Under the pieces are notes generated by a model, which was not told where the DNA came from, ran no database searches, and worked only from the letters and a program-made list of their open reading frames with translations. Positions 1 to 6,823 of a stretch of DNA of 22,027 nt are shown one piece after another. Numbering within the stretch: position 1 is the first letter of the stretch; each line of letters begins with the position of its first letter. This DNA comes from JBOGED01 sp050743625 (GTDB lineage: Bacteria; Actinomycetota; Nitriliruptoria; Euzebyales; Egibacteraceae): contig JBOGED010000197.1 in NCBI GenBank assembly GCA_050743625.1, positions 1 through 22,027 on the forward strand, given 5' to 3'. The translations under genes and the position numbers were made by a program.

Positions 1-46
1 CTGAACAGGGATTTAGGGGCGTATACGCCCCTAAATCCCTGTTCAG
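1..46. repeat. 46-bp perfect palindrome (copy 1 of 2), possible bidirectional terminator or REP-like element
   Basis: The first 46 bases form a perfect inverted repeat with 23-base arms and no loop bases; the left arm begins CTGAACAGGGATTT and the centre is GCGTATACGC. It lies 30 bp beyond the stop codon of the leftward gene ending at 77, so a leftward transcript would read straight into it. No run of T follows, so it is not a textbook intrinsic terminator. A second copy, identical at 40 of 46 positions, is at 21160-21205, also just beyond a gene 3' end. Terminator, mRNA-stabilising hairpin and dispersed palindromic repeat are all possible. The repeat itself is certain; its role is inferred. 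Confidence 0.9.
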
Positions 47-76
47 GAGCAGGCGACTCCTTGCCGCGACGGACCG

Positions 77-367
77 CTAGGTTCGCAGGCCGCCATGTGG
101 CCAGGGGTCGTCCAAGGACCAGCGGCAGCTGTCGTCGCCGCCCGCCATAGAGTTCAGCTCGGCGAGGAGGTCGGTGAAGAACGCGTCCCATTTGTCGTCG
201 ACCGGCCACGCACCCGTGTAGCACATCCACGCGTCCGGCAGGACGGCGTCGGTCCCCATCGCGCCACGAACCCACGTGTACTCGTCCCCGCGCCGCTCAA
301 GGTAGATCAACTCGCCTGGTGGCAGGGCGGCGGCGCGTAGCTCAGTACTCAGCTTCTCAGGTGTCAT
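77..367 (-). CDS. small conserved-looking hypothetical protein (96 aa)
   Basis: I do not recognise this family. The product is 96 aa, acidic and Trp/Asp-rich, with no signal peptide, membrane segment or Cys pair. It looks like a small soluble protein (sequence such as LIYLERRGDEYTWVRG suggests a beta-rich start). Its ATG at 367-365 overlaps the 3' end of the upstream gene by 11 bp (that stop codon occupies 359-357), which indicates translational coupling with the Fe-S nuclease-like gene and supports this being a real gene. Reading rightward over the same bases gives only shadow frames. The 46-bp palindrome follows its stop codon. Function unknown; a partner of the upstream protein is the only contextual hint. 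Confidence 0.6.
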   Translation of the reverse strand: MTPEKLSTELRAAALPPGELIYLERRGDEYTWVRGAMGTDAVLPDAWMCYTGAWPVDDKWDAFFTDLLAELNSMAGGDDSCRWSLDDPWPHGGLRT

Positions 368-1475
368 CGTCGGCTCCTCGTCTGTGCAGACGCTGACCTT
401 CGCGGGCGCGCGAGTCCAACGGCATCGCGCCCCGGTTCATACCCCACGTGACGCCGCCCAAGCGCCCCTCCTCGGGCTCTTCCGGCGGCCGCTCACGGTA
501 CTGGTCGGCAAGCATGGGCCTGTAGTCCTCCCCCGCGGTGAGCACGAGGCAGGGAGCTCGGTAGCTGCAGGCGCGGCAGTGCTCAGGCGAGGGGTTTGGA
601 TACACCCACAGCCCAGGATCGATCATATCGAGCGCCTCCAGGGCGATTCGCTCACCCATCGCGTCAAGCTCACGCCTGCTGCGAGGGATCTGCGTCCGCC
701 GGAACGGGCCCTCACCCGCTTGCTCCAGCGCAGCGGATGGCTCAGAGGCCGCTTGTACGTACATCCGCCGGTGGCCTGGGCCGGCGGCGGCAGCGGGAGC
801 ATCAGCAGGGACGGTAACCGGTTCTAGGTCCAGGTCGATCCGGATCTCGGTGATGATCGTCCCTGCGATCCTCATACCGAGGTAGAACCGCTCCCAGGCC
901 CAGCACGCCGCCACCGGCTCGTCGTCGAGCAGCAACAGGTCGAGGTCCGTCCAGGCGCCGGTCACCAGACGGTGCTCGACGATCCAGTAGGCCTCGGCCT
1001 CATCGATCACGAGCATCCGGATCCTGCCCTCATAGCGGACCTCGCCCACGGCCGCTGAAGCCAAGTCATACCCAGGTCGGGCCAGGTCAGGAACGTGGGC
1101 GGCGAAATCCGTCTCGACGCGCACGGGTGAGAACCGGTCGACCGACGGCGCCCAAGCGAAATACGCCTCGAGCAGGCGCAGGCCGAGCCCGCGATTCGCA
1201 GCGGTGTCGTCGGTGGGGGTGCCTGATCCGACCTGCCGCGCAACGGATCGCTCGAACGCGTTGCGGACAAGTGGAAGAACGATGGCCCTGTTCCACTCCC
1301 ACATTCCCGGGAAGTAGTAGACGGCCAACGCGTCGCGGACCGCCTCCTCAAGGTCGAGAACACCGCAGGCGGGCTCGACCCGCTCGAGGTTTTGCCGGCT
1401 GCGGCAGCTCAAATCCCACTGACGCCGGCATCGTTTGAACGAGGCACGGTCATCCGGCCGGATCACATACGCCAT
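357..1475 (-). CDS. PD-(D/E)XK nuclease-like protein with Cas4/AddB-type Fe-S cysteines
   Basis: 372 aa from the chosen ATG at 1475 (MAYVIRPDDRASFKRC); the frame stays open to an ATG at 1526, but the downstream start fits the usual N-terminus of this fold better. An early Cys (C16, with C24 nearby) and a C-terminal CX2CX5C (C300, C303, C309, in HCRACSYRAPC) match the split four-Cys arrangement that holds a 4Fe-4S cluster in Cas4 and AddB nucleases. The central core (GRIRMLVIDE...WIVEHRLVTG) resembles the GRID...IVDYKTG core of that superfamily, but the usual Asp is Arg and the E-x-K is E-H-R, so catalysis is doubtful. It diverges from hhyS across about 210 bp and overlaps the 96-aa gene. A role in hydrogenase assembly or regulation is inference from position; DNA repair is the alternative. 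Confidence 0.7.
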   Translation of the reverse strand: MAYVIRPDDRASFKRCRRQWDLSCRSRQNLERVEPACGVLDLEEAVRDALAVYYFPGMWEWNRAIVLPLVRNAFERSVARQVGSGTPTDDTAANRGLGLRLLEAYFAWAPSVDRFSPVRVETDFAAHVPDLARPGYDLASAAVGEVRYEGRIRMLVIDEAEAYWIVEHRLVTGAWTDLDLLLLDDEPVAACWAWERFYLGMRIAGTIITEIRIDLDLEPVTVPADAPAAAAGPGHRRMYVQAASEPSAALEQAGEGPFRRTQIPRSRRELDAMGERIALEALDMIDPGLWVYPNPSPEHCRACSYRAPCLVLTAGEDYRPMLADQYRERPPEEPEEGRLGGVTWGMNRGAMPLDSRAREGQRLHRRGADDDT

Positions 1476-1546
1476 AGGTCCATAACGTCGGGTACGCCGG
1501 GTCAGGTATGCAAACGACCCCAGCATCGACCGAGGAGCCGGAGCGC

Positions 1547-1569
1547 ACTAGGTGCGCGCGATACCTAGT
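1547..1569. promoter_or_regulatory. inverted repeat ACTAGGT-N9-ACCTAGT upstream of hhyS, candidate operator
   Basis: Arms ACTAGGT (1547-1553) and ACCTAGT (1563-1569) are exact reverse complements separated by 9 bases, about 16 bp centre to centre. A further half-site-like ACCTAGG lies at 1617-1623. They sit in the divergent control region between the Fe-S nuclease-like gene and hhyS, where a dimeric regulator could act on both. The right arm touches a weak -35-like TTGGTC. The repeat is seen directly; operator function is inferred. Confidence 0.4.
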
Positions 1570-1596
1570 TGGTCCCCGCACTTACTCGATGAGAAT
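1569..1596 (+). promoter_or_regulatory. possible hhyS promoter (weak match)
   Basis: TTGGTC (1569-1574) and GAGAAT (1591-1596), spaced 16 bp, are a poor but recognisable match to a vegetative -35/-10 pair and lie about 90 bp before the hhyS start. The -35 overlaps the right arm of the inverted repeat. Sequence-only call; another sigma factor may well be used. Confidence 0.2.
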
Positions 1597-1685
1597 CCGC
1601 CTCACAGACTGGATCGACCTAGGAGGACGAGCCTAATTCGGGCGTCCACCCCTGTTGTGGAGCCCGAAGGAGAGGTGGACCCCGC

Positions 1686-2735
1686 ATGGCGACGGCCACT
1701 GAGCAGGAAGAAACAGTCATCCACATTCTTTGGTGTACCGGTGGTCTTAGTTGCGACGGCGACTCCGTCGCGCTGACCGCGGCTACCCAACCCAGCATCG
1801 AGGAGATCGTCCTCGGCGCATTGCCTGGTCTCCCGAAGATCGCGGTCCACTGGCCGCTGATCGACTACGAGTGCGGCCCCGAGACCGGCGCGGACACGTT
1901 TATCGAGTGGTTCCACAAAGCCGACCGTGGCGAGCTTGAGCCGTTCGTCCTCGTGGTGGAGGGGTCGATCCCCAACGAGGCCATTAAGTCCGAGGGCTAC
2001 TGGTGTGGGTTCGGGAACAACCCCGAGACCGGCCAGCCGATGACCACGAGCGAGTGGCTCGACCGCCTATCGCCGAAGGCGCTTGCGATCCTCGCCGTCG
2101 GCACCTGCGCCACCTATGGCGGCATCCACGCCATGGCCGGCAACCCAACCGGCGCCATGGGTGTACCCGACTACCTCGGGTGGGGCTGGAAGTCCAAGGC
2201 CGGGATCCCCATCGTGTGCGTCCCGGGCTGCCCCATTCACCCGGACAACCTGTCCGAGACCATCCTGTACCTGCTCTACATGGCGACGGGCCAAGCCCCG
2301 ATGATCCCACTGGACGACGCCCTCCGACCGGCTTGGCTGTTCGGCGCCACCGTCCACGAGGGTTGCGACCGCGCTGGCTACTACGAGCAGGGCGAGTTCG
2401 CCACCACGTATGACTCACCGACCTGCCTGGTCAAGCTTGGATGCTGGGGCCCGGTGGTGAAGTGCAATGTCCCGAAGCGTGGCTGGATCAACGGTGTAGG
2501 AGGCTGCCCGAACGTGGGCGGTATCTGCATAGGCTGCACCATGCCCGGCTTCCCGGACAAGTTCATGCCGTTCATGGACGAGCCACCCGGAAGCAAGGTC
2601 TCCACGGCTGCGAGCGGCCTCTACGGCAACGTCATCCGTACGCTGCGTACCATCACGGGCAAGACGGTCGACGAAGAGCCGAAGTGGCGTAAGACAGGTT
2701 CGACACTCACGACGGGCTACAGGCCGTCATGGTAA
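1686..2735 (+). CDS. hhyS: group 1h [NiFe]-hydrogenase small subunit
   Basis: 349 aa; Fe-S electron-relay subunit of the high-affinity uptake hydrogenase. The N-terminus has WCTGGLSCDGDSVAL: C23 and D26, with C141 (GTCATYGG) and C182 (PGCPIHPDN), reproduce the spacing of the three-Cys/one-Asp proximal 4Fe-4S cluster known for the actinobacterial-type enzyme of Ralstonia. Downstream, H224, C227, C247 and C253 fit the distal cluster, and C260, C281 and C284 (C274 between) the medial one. There is no Tat signal and no C-terminal membrane anchor, so the protein is cytoplasmic, as expected for group 1h. ATG at 1686 is preceded by GGAGAGG. It is first in the operon, 47 bp before hhyL. Identification is firm. 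Confidence 0.96.
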   Translation: MATATEQEETVIHILWCTGGLSCDGDSVALTAATQPSIEEIVLGALPGLPKIAVHWPLIDYECGPETGADTFIEWFHKADRGELEPFVLVVEGSIPNEAIKSEGYWCGFGNNPETGQPMTTSEWLDRLSPKALAILAVGTCATYGGIHAMAGNPTGAMGVPDYLGWGWKSKAGIPIVCVPGCPIHPDNLSETILYLLYMATGQAPMIPLDDALRPAWLFGATVHEGCDRAGYYEQGEFATTYDSPTCLVKLGCWGPVVKCNVPKRGWINGVGGCPNVGGICIGCTMPGFPDKFMPFMDEPPGSKVSTAASGLYGNVIRTLRTITGKTVDEEPKWRKTGSTLTTGYRPSW

Positions 2736-2782
2736 GGCTCTGGAAATCGTCGAGAGGAACAGAAGCTCCCGAGGAGGGTGCG

Positions 2783-4549
2783 ATGACGAGCACGCAGACA
2801 GGCCCTGGCATCGTCGACATGGCGTGGGACCCGATCACCCGTATCGTCGGGAGCCTCGGGATCTACGCGAAGATCGACTTCAACAACAAGAAGGTCCTCG
2901 AGTGCCACAGCACGTCGTCGATCTTCCGTGGCTACAGCATCTTCATGAAGGGCAAAGACCCACGCGACGCGCACTTCATCACCAGCCGCATCTGCGGCAT
3001 CTGCGGTGACAACCACGCGACGTGCTCGGTCTACAACCAGAACATGGCCTATGGCGTCCGCCCGCCGCACCTGGGTGAGTGGATCATCAACATGGGCGAG
3101 GCCGCGGAGTACATGTTCGACCACAACATCTTCCAGGAGAACCTGGTCGGGGTCGACTACTGCGAGAGGATGGTCAGCGAGACCAACCCTGGCGTCATGG
3201 ACCTGGCGAACCGGACCGAGGCGCCGCACGCGGCCGACCACGGGTACAAGTACATCGGCGACATCATGCGGTCGTTGAACCCGCTGTCCGGCGAGTTCTA
3301 CCGCGAGGCGCTACAGGTCAGCCGCTATACCCGTGAGATGTTCTGCCTGATGGAGGGCCGCCACGTCCACCCGTCGACCCTCTACCCGGGCGGCGTAGGG
3401 ACGATCGCGTCGATCCAGCTGATCACCGACTACATGACCCGCCTCATGCGCTACTGCGAGTTCTTGAAGCGGGTCGTGCCGCTGCACGACGACCTGTTCG
3501 ACTTCTTCTACGAGGCGATGCCCGGCTACGAGATGGTCGGGTACCGGCGCACGCTGCTCGGCTGCTGGGGCGCGTTCCAGGACCCGGACCACTGCGACTT
3601 CACCTATCAGAACATGACCAACTGGGGCCGCAAGTGCTTCGTGACCCCAGGCGTGGTCGTGGACGGCAAGCTCGTGACGACCGACCTGGTCGACATCAAC
3701 CTTGGCATCCGGATCCTGCTCGGTCACTCGTACTACGAGGACTGGGAGGACCAGGAGATGTTCGTCACCAAGGACCCGTTGGGGAACCCGGTCGACCGGC
3801 GCCACCCCTGGAACCAGCACACGATCCCCAGGCCACAGAAGCGTGACTTCGACGACAAGTACAGCTGGACGATGTCGCCGCGCTGGTTCGACGGCGAGAA
3901 CCACCTCGTCCTCGACACCGGTGGTGGCCCACTCGCACGGCTGTGGCCGATCGCCCTCGCGAGTCTGGTCGACACGCCGTACGTGGGATCGACGGGTCAG
4001 AGCATCGAGTTCCACCTGCCGAAGACAGCGACCAAGCCCGAGGCGAGCTACACATGGAAGCCTCCGAAGTGGAGCAACGCGCTCGAGCGCAACCGGGCGC
4101 GGACGTACTTCCAGCTCTACGCGGCCTGCTGCGCCCTGCACTTCGTCGACAAGGCGCTCGCCGAGGTCCGCGCTGGCCACACCAAGACATGGGAGCCCTT
4201 CACCGTCCCCGACGAGGCCGTCAGCTGCGGCTTCACCGAGGCCGTCCGTGGCGTGCTGTCCCACCACATGATCATCCGCGGCGGAAAGATCGCGAACTAC
4301 CACCCGTACCCACCCACTCCGTGGAACGGCAGCGTTCGCGACCACATGGGCCAGCCCGGTCCATACGAAGACGCGGTTCAGAACACACCGATCTTCGAGG
4401 AAAACCCGCCTGAGAAGTTCAAGGGCATCGATATCATGCGGGCGGTGCGTAGCTTCGACCCGTGCCTGCCGTGTGGGGTGCACATGTACCTCGGCAATGG
4501 CAACGTCGTGAAGAAGCTGCACTCGCCAACCATGATGAACACCGTCTAG
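2783..4549 (+). CDS. hhyL: group 1h [NiFe]-hydrogenase large subunit
   Basis: 588 aa; catalytic subunit binding the Ni-Fe(CN)2CO centre. The L1 motif RICGICGDNH is at 69-78 (C71, C74) and the L2 motif DPCLPCGVH at 559-567 (C561, C564). A 21-residue tail (MYLGNGNVV...NTV) follows H567 and should be removed by the endopeptidase encoded at 8202. The frame is open to an ATG at 2729 inside hhyS, but the ATG at 2783 has GAGGAGGG 4 bp upstream and yields the expected MTSTQTGPG start. The N-terminal motif reads TRIVGSLG where most [NiFe] hydrogenases have TRIEGH, so the usual proton-relay Glu is absent. Identification is firm. Confidence 0.96.
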   Translation: MTSTQTGPGIVDMAWDPITRIVGSLGIYAKIDFNNKKVLECHSTSSIFRGYSIFMKGKDPRDAHFITSRICGICGDNHATCSVYNQNMAYGVRPPHLGEWIINMGEAAEYMFDHNIFQENLVGVDYCERMVSETNPGVMDLANRTEAPHAADHGYKYIGDIMRSLNPLSGEFYREALQVSRYTREMFCLMEGRHVHPSTLYPGGVGTIASIQLITDYMTRLMRYCEFLKRVVPLHDDLFDFFYEAMPGYEMVGYRRTLLGCWGAFQDPDHCDFTYQNMTNWGRKCFVTPGVVVDGKLVTTDLVDINLGIRILLGHSYYEDWEDQEMFVTKDPLGNPVDRRHPWNQHTIPRPQKRDFDDKYSWTMSPRWFDGENHLVLDTGGGPLARLWPIALASLVDTPYVGSTGQSIEFHLPKTATKPEASYTWKPPKWSNALERNRARTYFQLYAACCALHFVDKALAEVRAGHTKTWEPFTVPDEAVSCGFTEAVRGVLSHHMIIRGGKIANYHPYPPTPWNGSVRDHMGQPGPYEDAVQNTPIFEENPPEKFKGIDIMRAVRSFDPCLPCGVHMYLGNGNVVKKLHSPTMMNTV

Positions 4550-4561
4550 ATCGGTAATCGA

Positions 4562-5440
4562 ATGGCCCAGGCTCGCAACCTTCGCGAGGTCGGCGACCGG
4601 GTCGAGACGTTGCTCGGCGAGCTCCGCACTGACGCGGAGCCCGCCGTGCAGCGTAAGGCCGAGGAGATCGTCCGGATCCTGATGGAGTTTTACGGGGCCG
4701 GAGTCGGACGCATGATCGAGCTGTGCGCCGACGAGAGCGTCACCTCCCTCGCGGCAGCGTTCTCGGAAGATCCCCTGGTCTCAAGCCTTCTCTCGCTGCA
4801 CGGCCTCCACCCGATCCCGGTAGAGGTCCGTGTGCAGGAGGCGCTCGACAAGGTCCGGCCATACCTCGGCTCCCACGCTGGAGGGGTCGATTTCCTCGGC
4901 ATCGACGACGAGGGCGTCGTCCATCTCAGGCTCCAAGGAAGCTGTGACGGCTGTCCCTCTTCGACCGTCACCGTAAAGCTTGCAATCGAGCGGGCAATCG
5001 AAGAGGCGGCTCCCGAGATCTCGCGGATCGATGTCGAAGGCGTGACCGCGCCGCCAAAGCCCGGTAGCGGTGGCCTTGTGCAGATCCAGCCGCTCCGCCA
5101 GTCAGCCGACCCGGAGCCGGCGAAGTGGACACACGTCGGGACGCTCGACACCGTCTTACCCGGCACGATGGCGGCGCTCGACGTCGGGGGCGTGAGCGTT
5201 CTCCTTCTCAGCGCCGCGGACAGCCTTTACGCATACCGCAACGCCTGCGCCTCATGCGGCGCGGCGCTGGACCATGGAAGCCTCGACGGCACCGAGGTGC
5301 GTTGCCCAGGGTGCGGTGCGGCTTTTGACGCCCGTCTTGCCGGTAGGGGTATCGACGACAACACGATGTACCTCGACCCGCTGCCACTGCTCGCCGACGA
5401 GCGCAGCGTGAGGATCGCACTGCCAACGGTGGTGGCATGA
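4562..5440 (+). CDS. NifU C-terminal-domain / Rieske-like fusion protein
   Basis: 292 aa. Residues 1-80 are helical and unassigned. Residues about 90-160 match the NifU C-terminal Fe-S scaffold, with CDGC at C128/C131 (GSCDGCPSSTVTVKLAIERA). Residues about 188-290 have a Rieske-ferredoxin outline (HVGTLD..., a Cys pair, HGSLDG, a second Cys pair, FDARLAG), but the ligand pattern is CASC (C229/C232) and CPGC (C248/C251) rather than CxH...CxxH. A four-Cys site (zinc, rubredoxin-like iron or an all-Cys 2Fe-2S) is therefore more likely than a true Rieske cluster. It follows hhyL by 12 bp with no strong Shine-Dalgarno. Likely roles are Fe-S delivery to HhyS or electron transfer from the hydrogenase; which one cannot be told here. 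Confidence 0.85.
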   Translation: MAQARNLREVGDRVETLLGELRTDAEPAVQRKAEEIVRILMEFYGAGVGRMIELCADESVTSLAAAFSEDPLVSSLLSLHGLHPIPVEVRVQEALDKVRPYLGSHAGGVDFLGIDDEGVVHLRLQGSCDGCPSSTVTVKLAIERAIEEAAPEISRIDVEGVTAPPKPGSGGLVQIQPLRQSADPEPAKWTHVGTLDTVLPGTMAALDVGGVSVLLLSAADSLYAYRNACASCGAALDHGSLDGTEVRCPGCGAAFDARLAGRGIDDNTMYLDPLPLLADERSVRIALPTVVA

Positions 5441-5462
5441 CAAACGGCAGGGTGGTGTTGAG

Positions 5463-6188
5463 ATGAGCGCGAACGCCGGGCCGTTCGGGATCCCTCCGCT
5501 GCCACCGGAGGGGCTGGCGCGGTTCCTGAAGCCGCGTCCCCCCCAAGCGCGGCCAGGCGAGCTGTGCGAGATGTGCCTGGAGCGGATCCCGCCCCACGGA
5601 TCTTTTGGTCACGGGCATGTCGTGAACCTCGAAGGTCGACAGGTCATGTGCACCTGCCGGCCGTGCCAGCTGCTGTTCGAGCCGAAAGGGGCCAGCCGCG
5701 GGAAGTTCCGGGCCGTCCCCGACCGTCACCGCTACAACCCTGCGATGGCGTTGACGGAGGGTCAATGGGACGCGCTCCAAGTCCCGGTGCGCATGGCCTT
5801 CTTCTTCTTCAACTCGATCGAGGACCGCGTCGTCGCGTTCTACCCGAGCCCGGCCGGCGCTACGGAGTCTCTCCTCCCACTCGACACATGGGATGAGGTC
5901 ATGGACGCTAACCCGGCGTTCAAGGACCTCGCGCCGGACGTCGAGGCCATGCTGATCTACCGAGCTCGCGGTGAGGAGGCGTTCGAAGGCTTCCTCGTCC
6001 CCATCACCTTCTGCTACGAGCTGGTCGGTCGGGTAAAGATGCGCTGGAAGGGCTTCGACGGCGGCCAGGAGGCCTGGTCCGAGATCAACGCGTTCTTCCA
6101 GGACCTCCGCGATCGCAGCGAGAAGGTCAGTGGCCAAGGTGAGGACGCTGCTGCCGAAGGCAGCGCCGGCGGGCGGGGATCAATGTGA
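5463..6188 (+). CDS. DUF5947-like hydrogenase-associated protein
   Basis: 241 aa. From memory this matches the DUF5947 family seen beside actinobacterial group 1h hydrogenases; no biochemical role is known to me. The N-terminal third carries a Cys/His-rich segment: CEMC (C35, C38), H45, H50 and H52, then CTCRPC (C63, C65, C68), a plausible zinc or Fe-S site. The rest is soluble, with an FFFFNSIEDRVVAFYPSP beta segment and a Gly/Glu-rich C-terminal tail. It starts 22 bp after the previous stop, with AGGGTGG about 10 bp upstream, and its TGA overlaps the GTG of the next gene by 4 bp, so the two are probably translated together. Function unknown; Fe-S handling or assembly is inference. Confidence 0.8.
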   Translation: MSANAGPFGIPPLPPEGLARFLKPRPPQARPGELCEMCLERIPPHGSFGHGHVVNLEGRQVMCTCRPCQLLFEPKGASRGKFRAVPDRHRYNPAMALTEGQWDALQVPVRMAFFFFNSIEDRVVAFYPSPAGATESLLPLDTWDEVMDANPAFKDLAPDVEAMLIYRARGEEAFEGFLVPITFCYELVGRVKMRWKGFDGGQEAWSEINAFFQDLRDRSEKVSGQGEDAAAEGSAGGRGSM

Positions 6189-6823
6189 CGGACCTCGTCT
6201 TCGACTGTCTCGGGGCGTCGGCGGACCGGTATGGTGCCGCGCCGGCGCTCATCCTGCGGCTACGGGTGGCCGAGACGACCGGCACGCCGATCCATGCGAT
6301 CGCGTTACGCTGCCAGATCCGGCTCGATGTCCAGCGCCGGCGGTACTCTCCCGAGGAGGCGGAGCGCCTGAACGACCTGTTCGGCGAGGTGAGCCGGTGG
6401 GGTGAGACGCTCAAGCCGCTGCAGCTCATGACCGTCTCGACCATGGTCACAAGCTTTACGGGTAGCACCGAGGTGGACGTCGAGGTGCCGTTCACGTACG
6501 ACCTCGACGTGGCCACGACGAAGTACTTCCACGCACTTGAGGATGGCGAGATCCCGTGCGTGCTGATGTTCACCGGGACGGTCTTTTCTAAGGGCGTAGA
6601 CGGGTTCGTGGTGGGGCTCGTGCCGTGGCACAAGGAAGCGACGTACAGCCTCCCCGTGGCGACGTGGCGCGAGGTCATGGACGTGCATTTCCCCAACAGC
6701 GGCTGGGTCCGGTTGCGCCGCGACGTCCTCGACCAGCTCCGCGGCTATCGCTCCGAGCGCGGGTTCATGAGCTGGGACGAGACCATCGAGCAGCTCCTGA
6801 AGGCTGGACGGGAGTCAGCCTGA
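6185..6823 (+). CDS. DUF6084-like hydrogenase-associated protein
   Basis: 212 aa, starting at GTG 6185 within the 4-bp GTGA overlap with the previous gene. By recall it belongs to DUF6084, conserved in the same place in actinobacterial hydrogenase loci; no activity is known to me. The sequence alternates beta strands and short helices (ALILRLRVAETTG, VPFTYDLDVATTKYFHAL, VGLVPWHKEATYSLPV), with an amphipathic C-terminal helix. There is no metal-binding Cys cluster, signal peptide or membrane segment. The tight coupling on both sides (4 bp upstream, 1 bp downstream) suggests it acts stoichiometrically with its neighbours. Assembly factor or regulatory subunit are possibilities only. Confidence 0.78.
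   Translation: MTDLVFDCLGASADRYGAAPALILRLRVAETTGTPIHAIALRCQIRLDVQRRRYSPEEAERLNDLFGEVSRWGETLKPLQLMTVSTMVTSFTGSTEVDVEVPFTYDLDVATTKYFHALEDGEIPCVLMFTGTVFSKGVDGFVVGLVPWHKEATYSLPVATWREVMDVHFPNSGWVRLRRDVLDQLRGYRSERGFMSWDETIEQLLKAGRESA

Noticed and set aside
1..46. Palindrome as transposon terminal repeat
   Set aside because: No transposase, integrase or target-site duplication is visible in the window, and both copies sit at gene 3' ends, which fits terminators or dispersed repeats better.
2729..2782. 18-residue N-terminal extension of HhyL
   Set aside because: It overlaps the end of hhyS and has no ribosome-binding site, whereas ATG 2783 has GAGGAGGG at a good distance.
3311..4522. 403-aa leftward frame opposite hhyL
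   Set aside because: Shadow of the hydrogenase large subunit; composition is typical of the antisense of GC-rich code and contains no domain.
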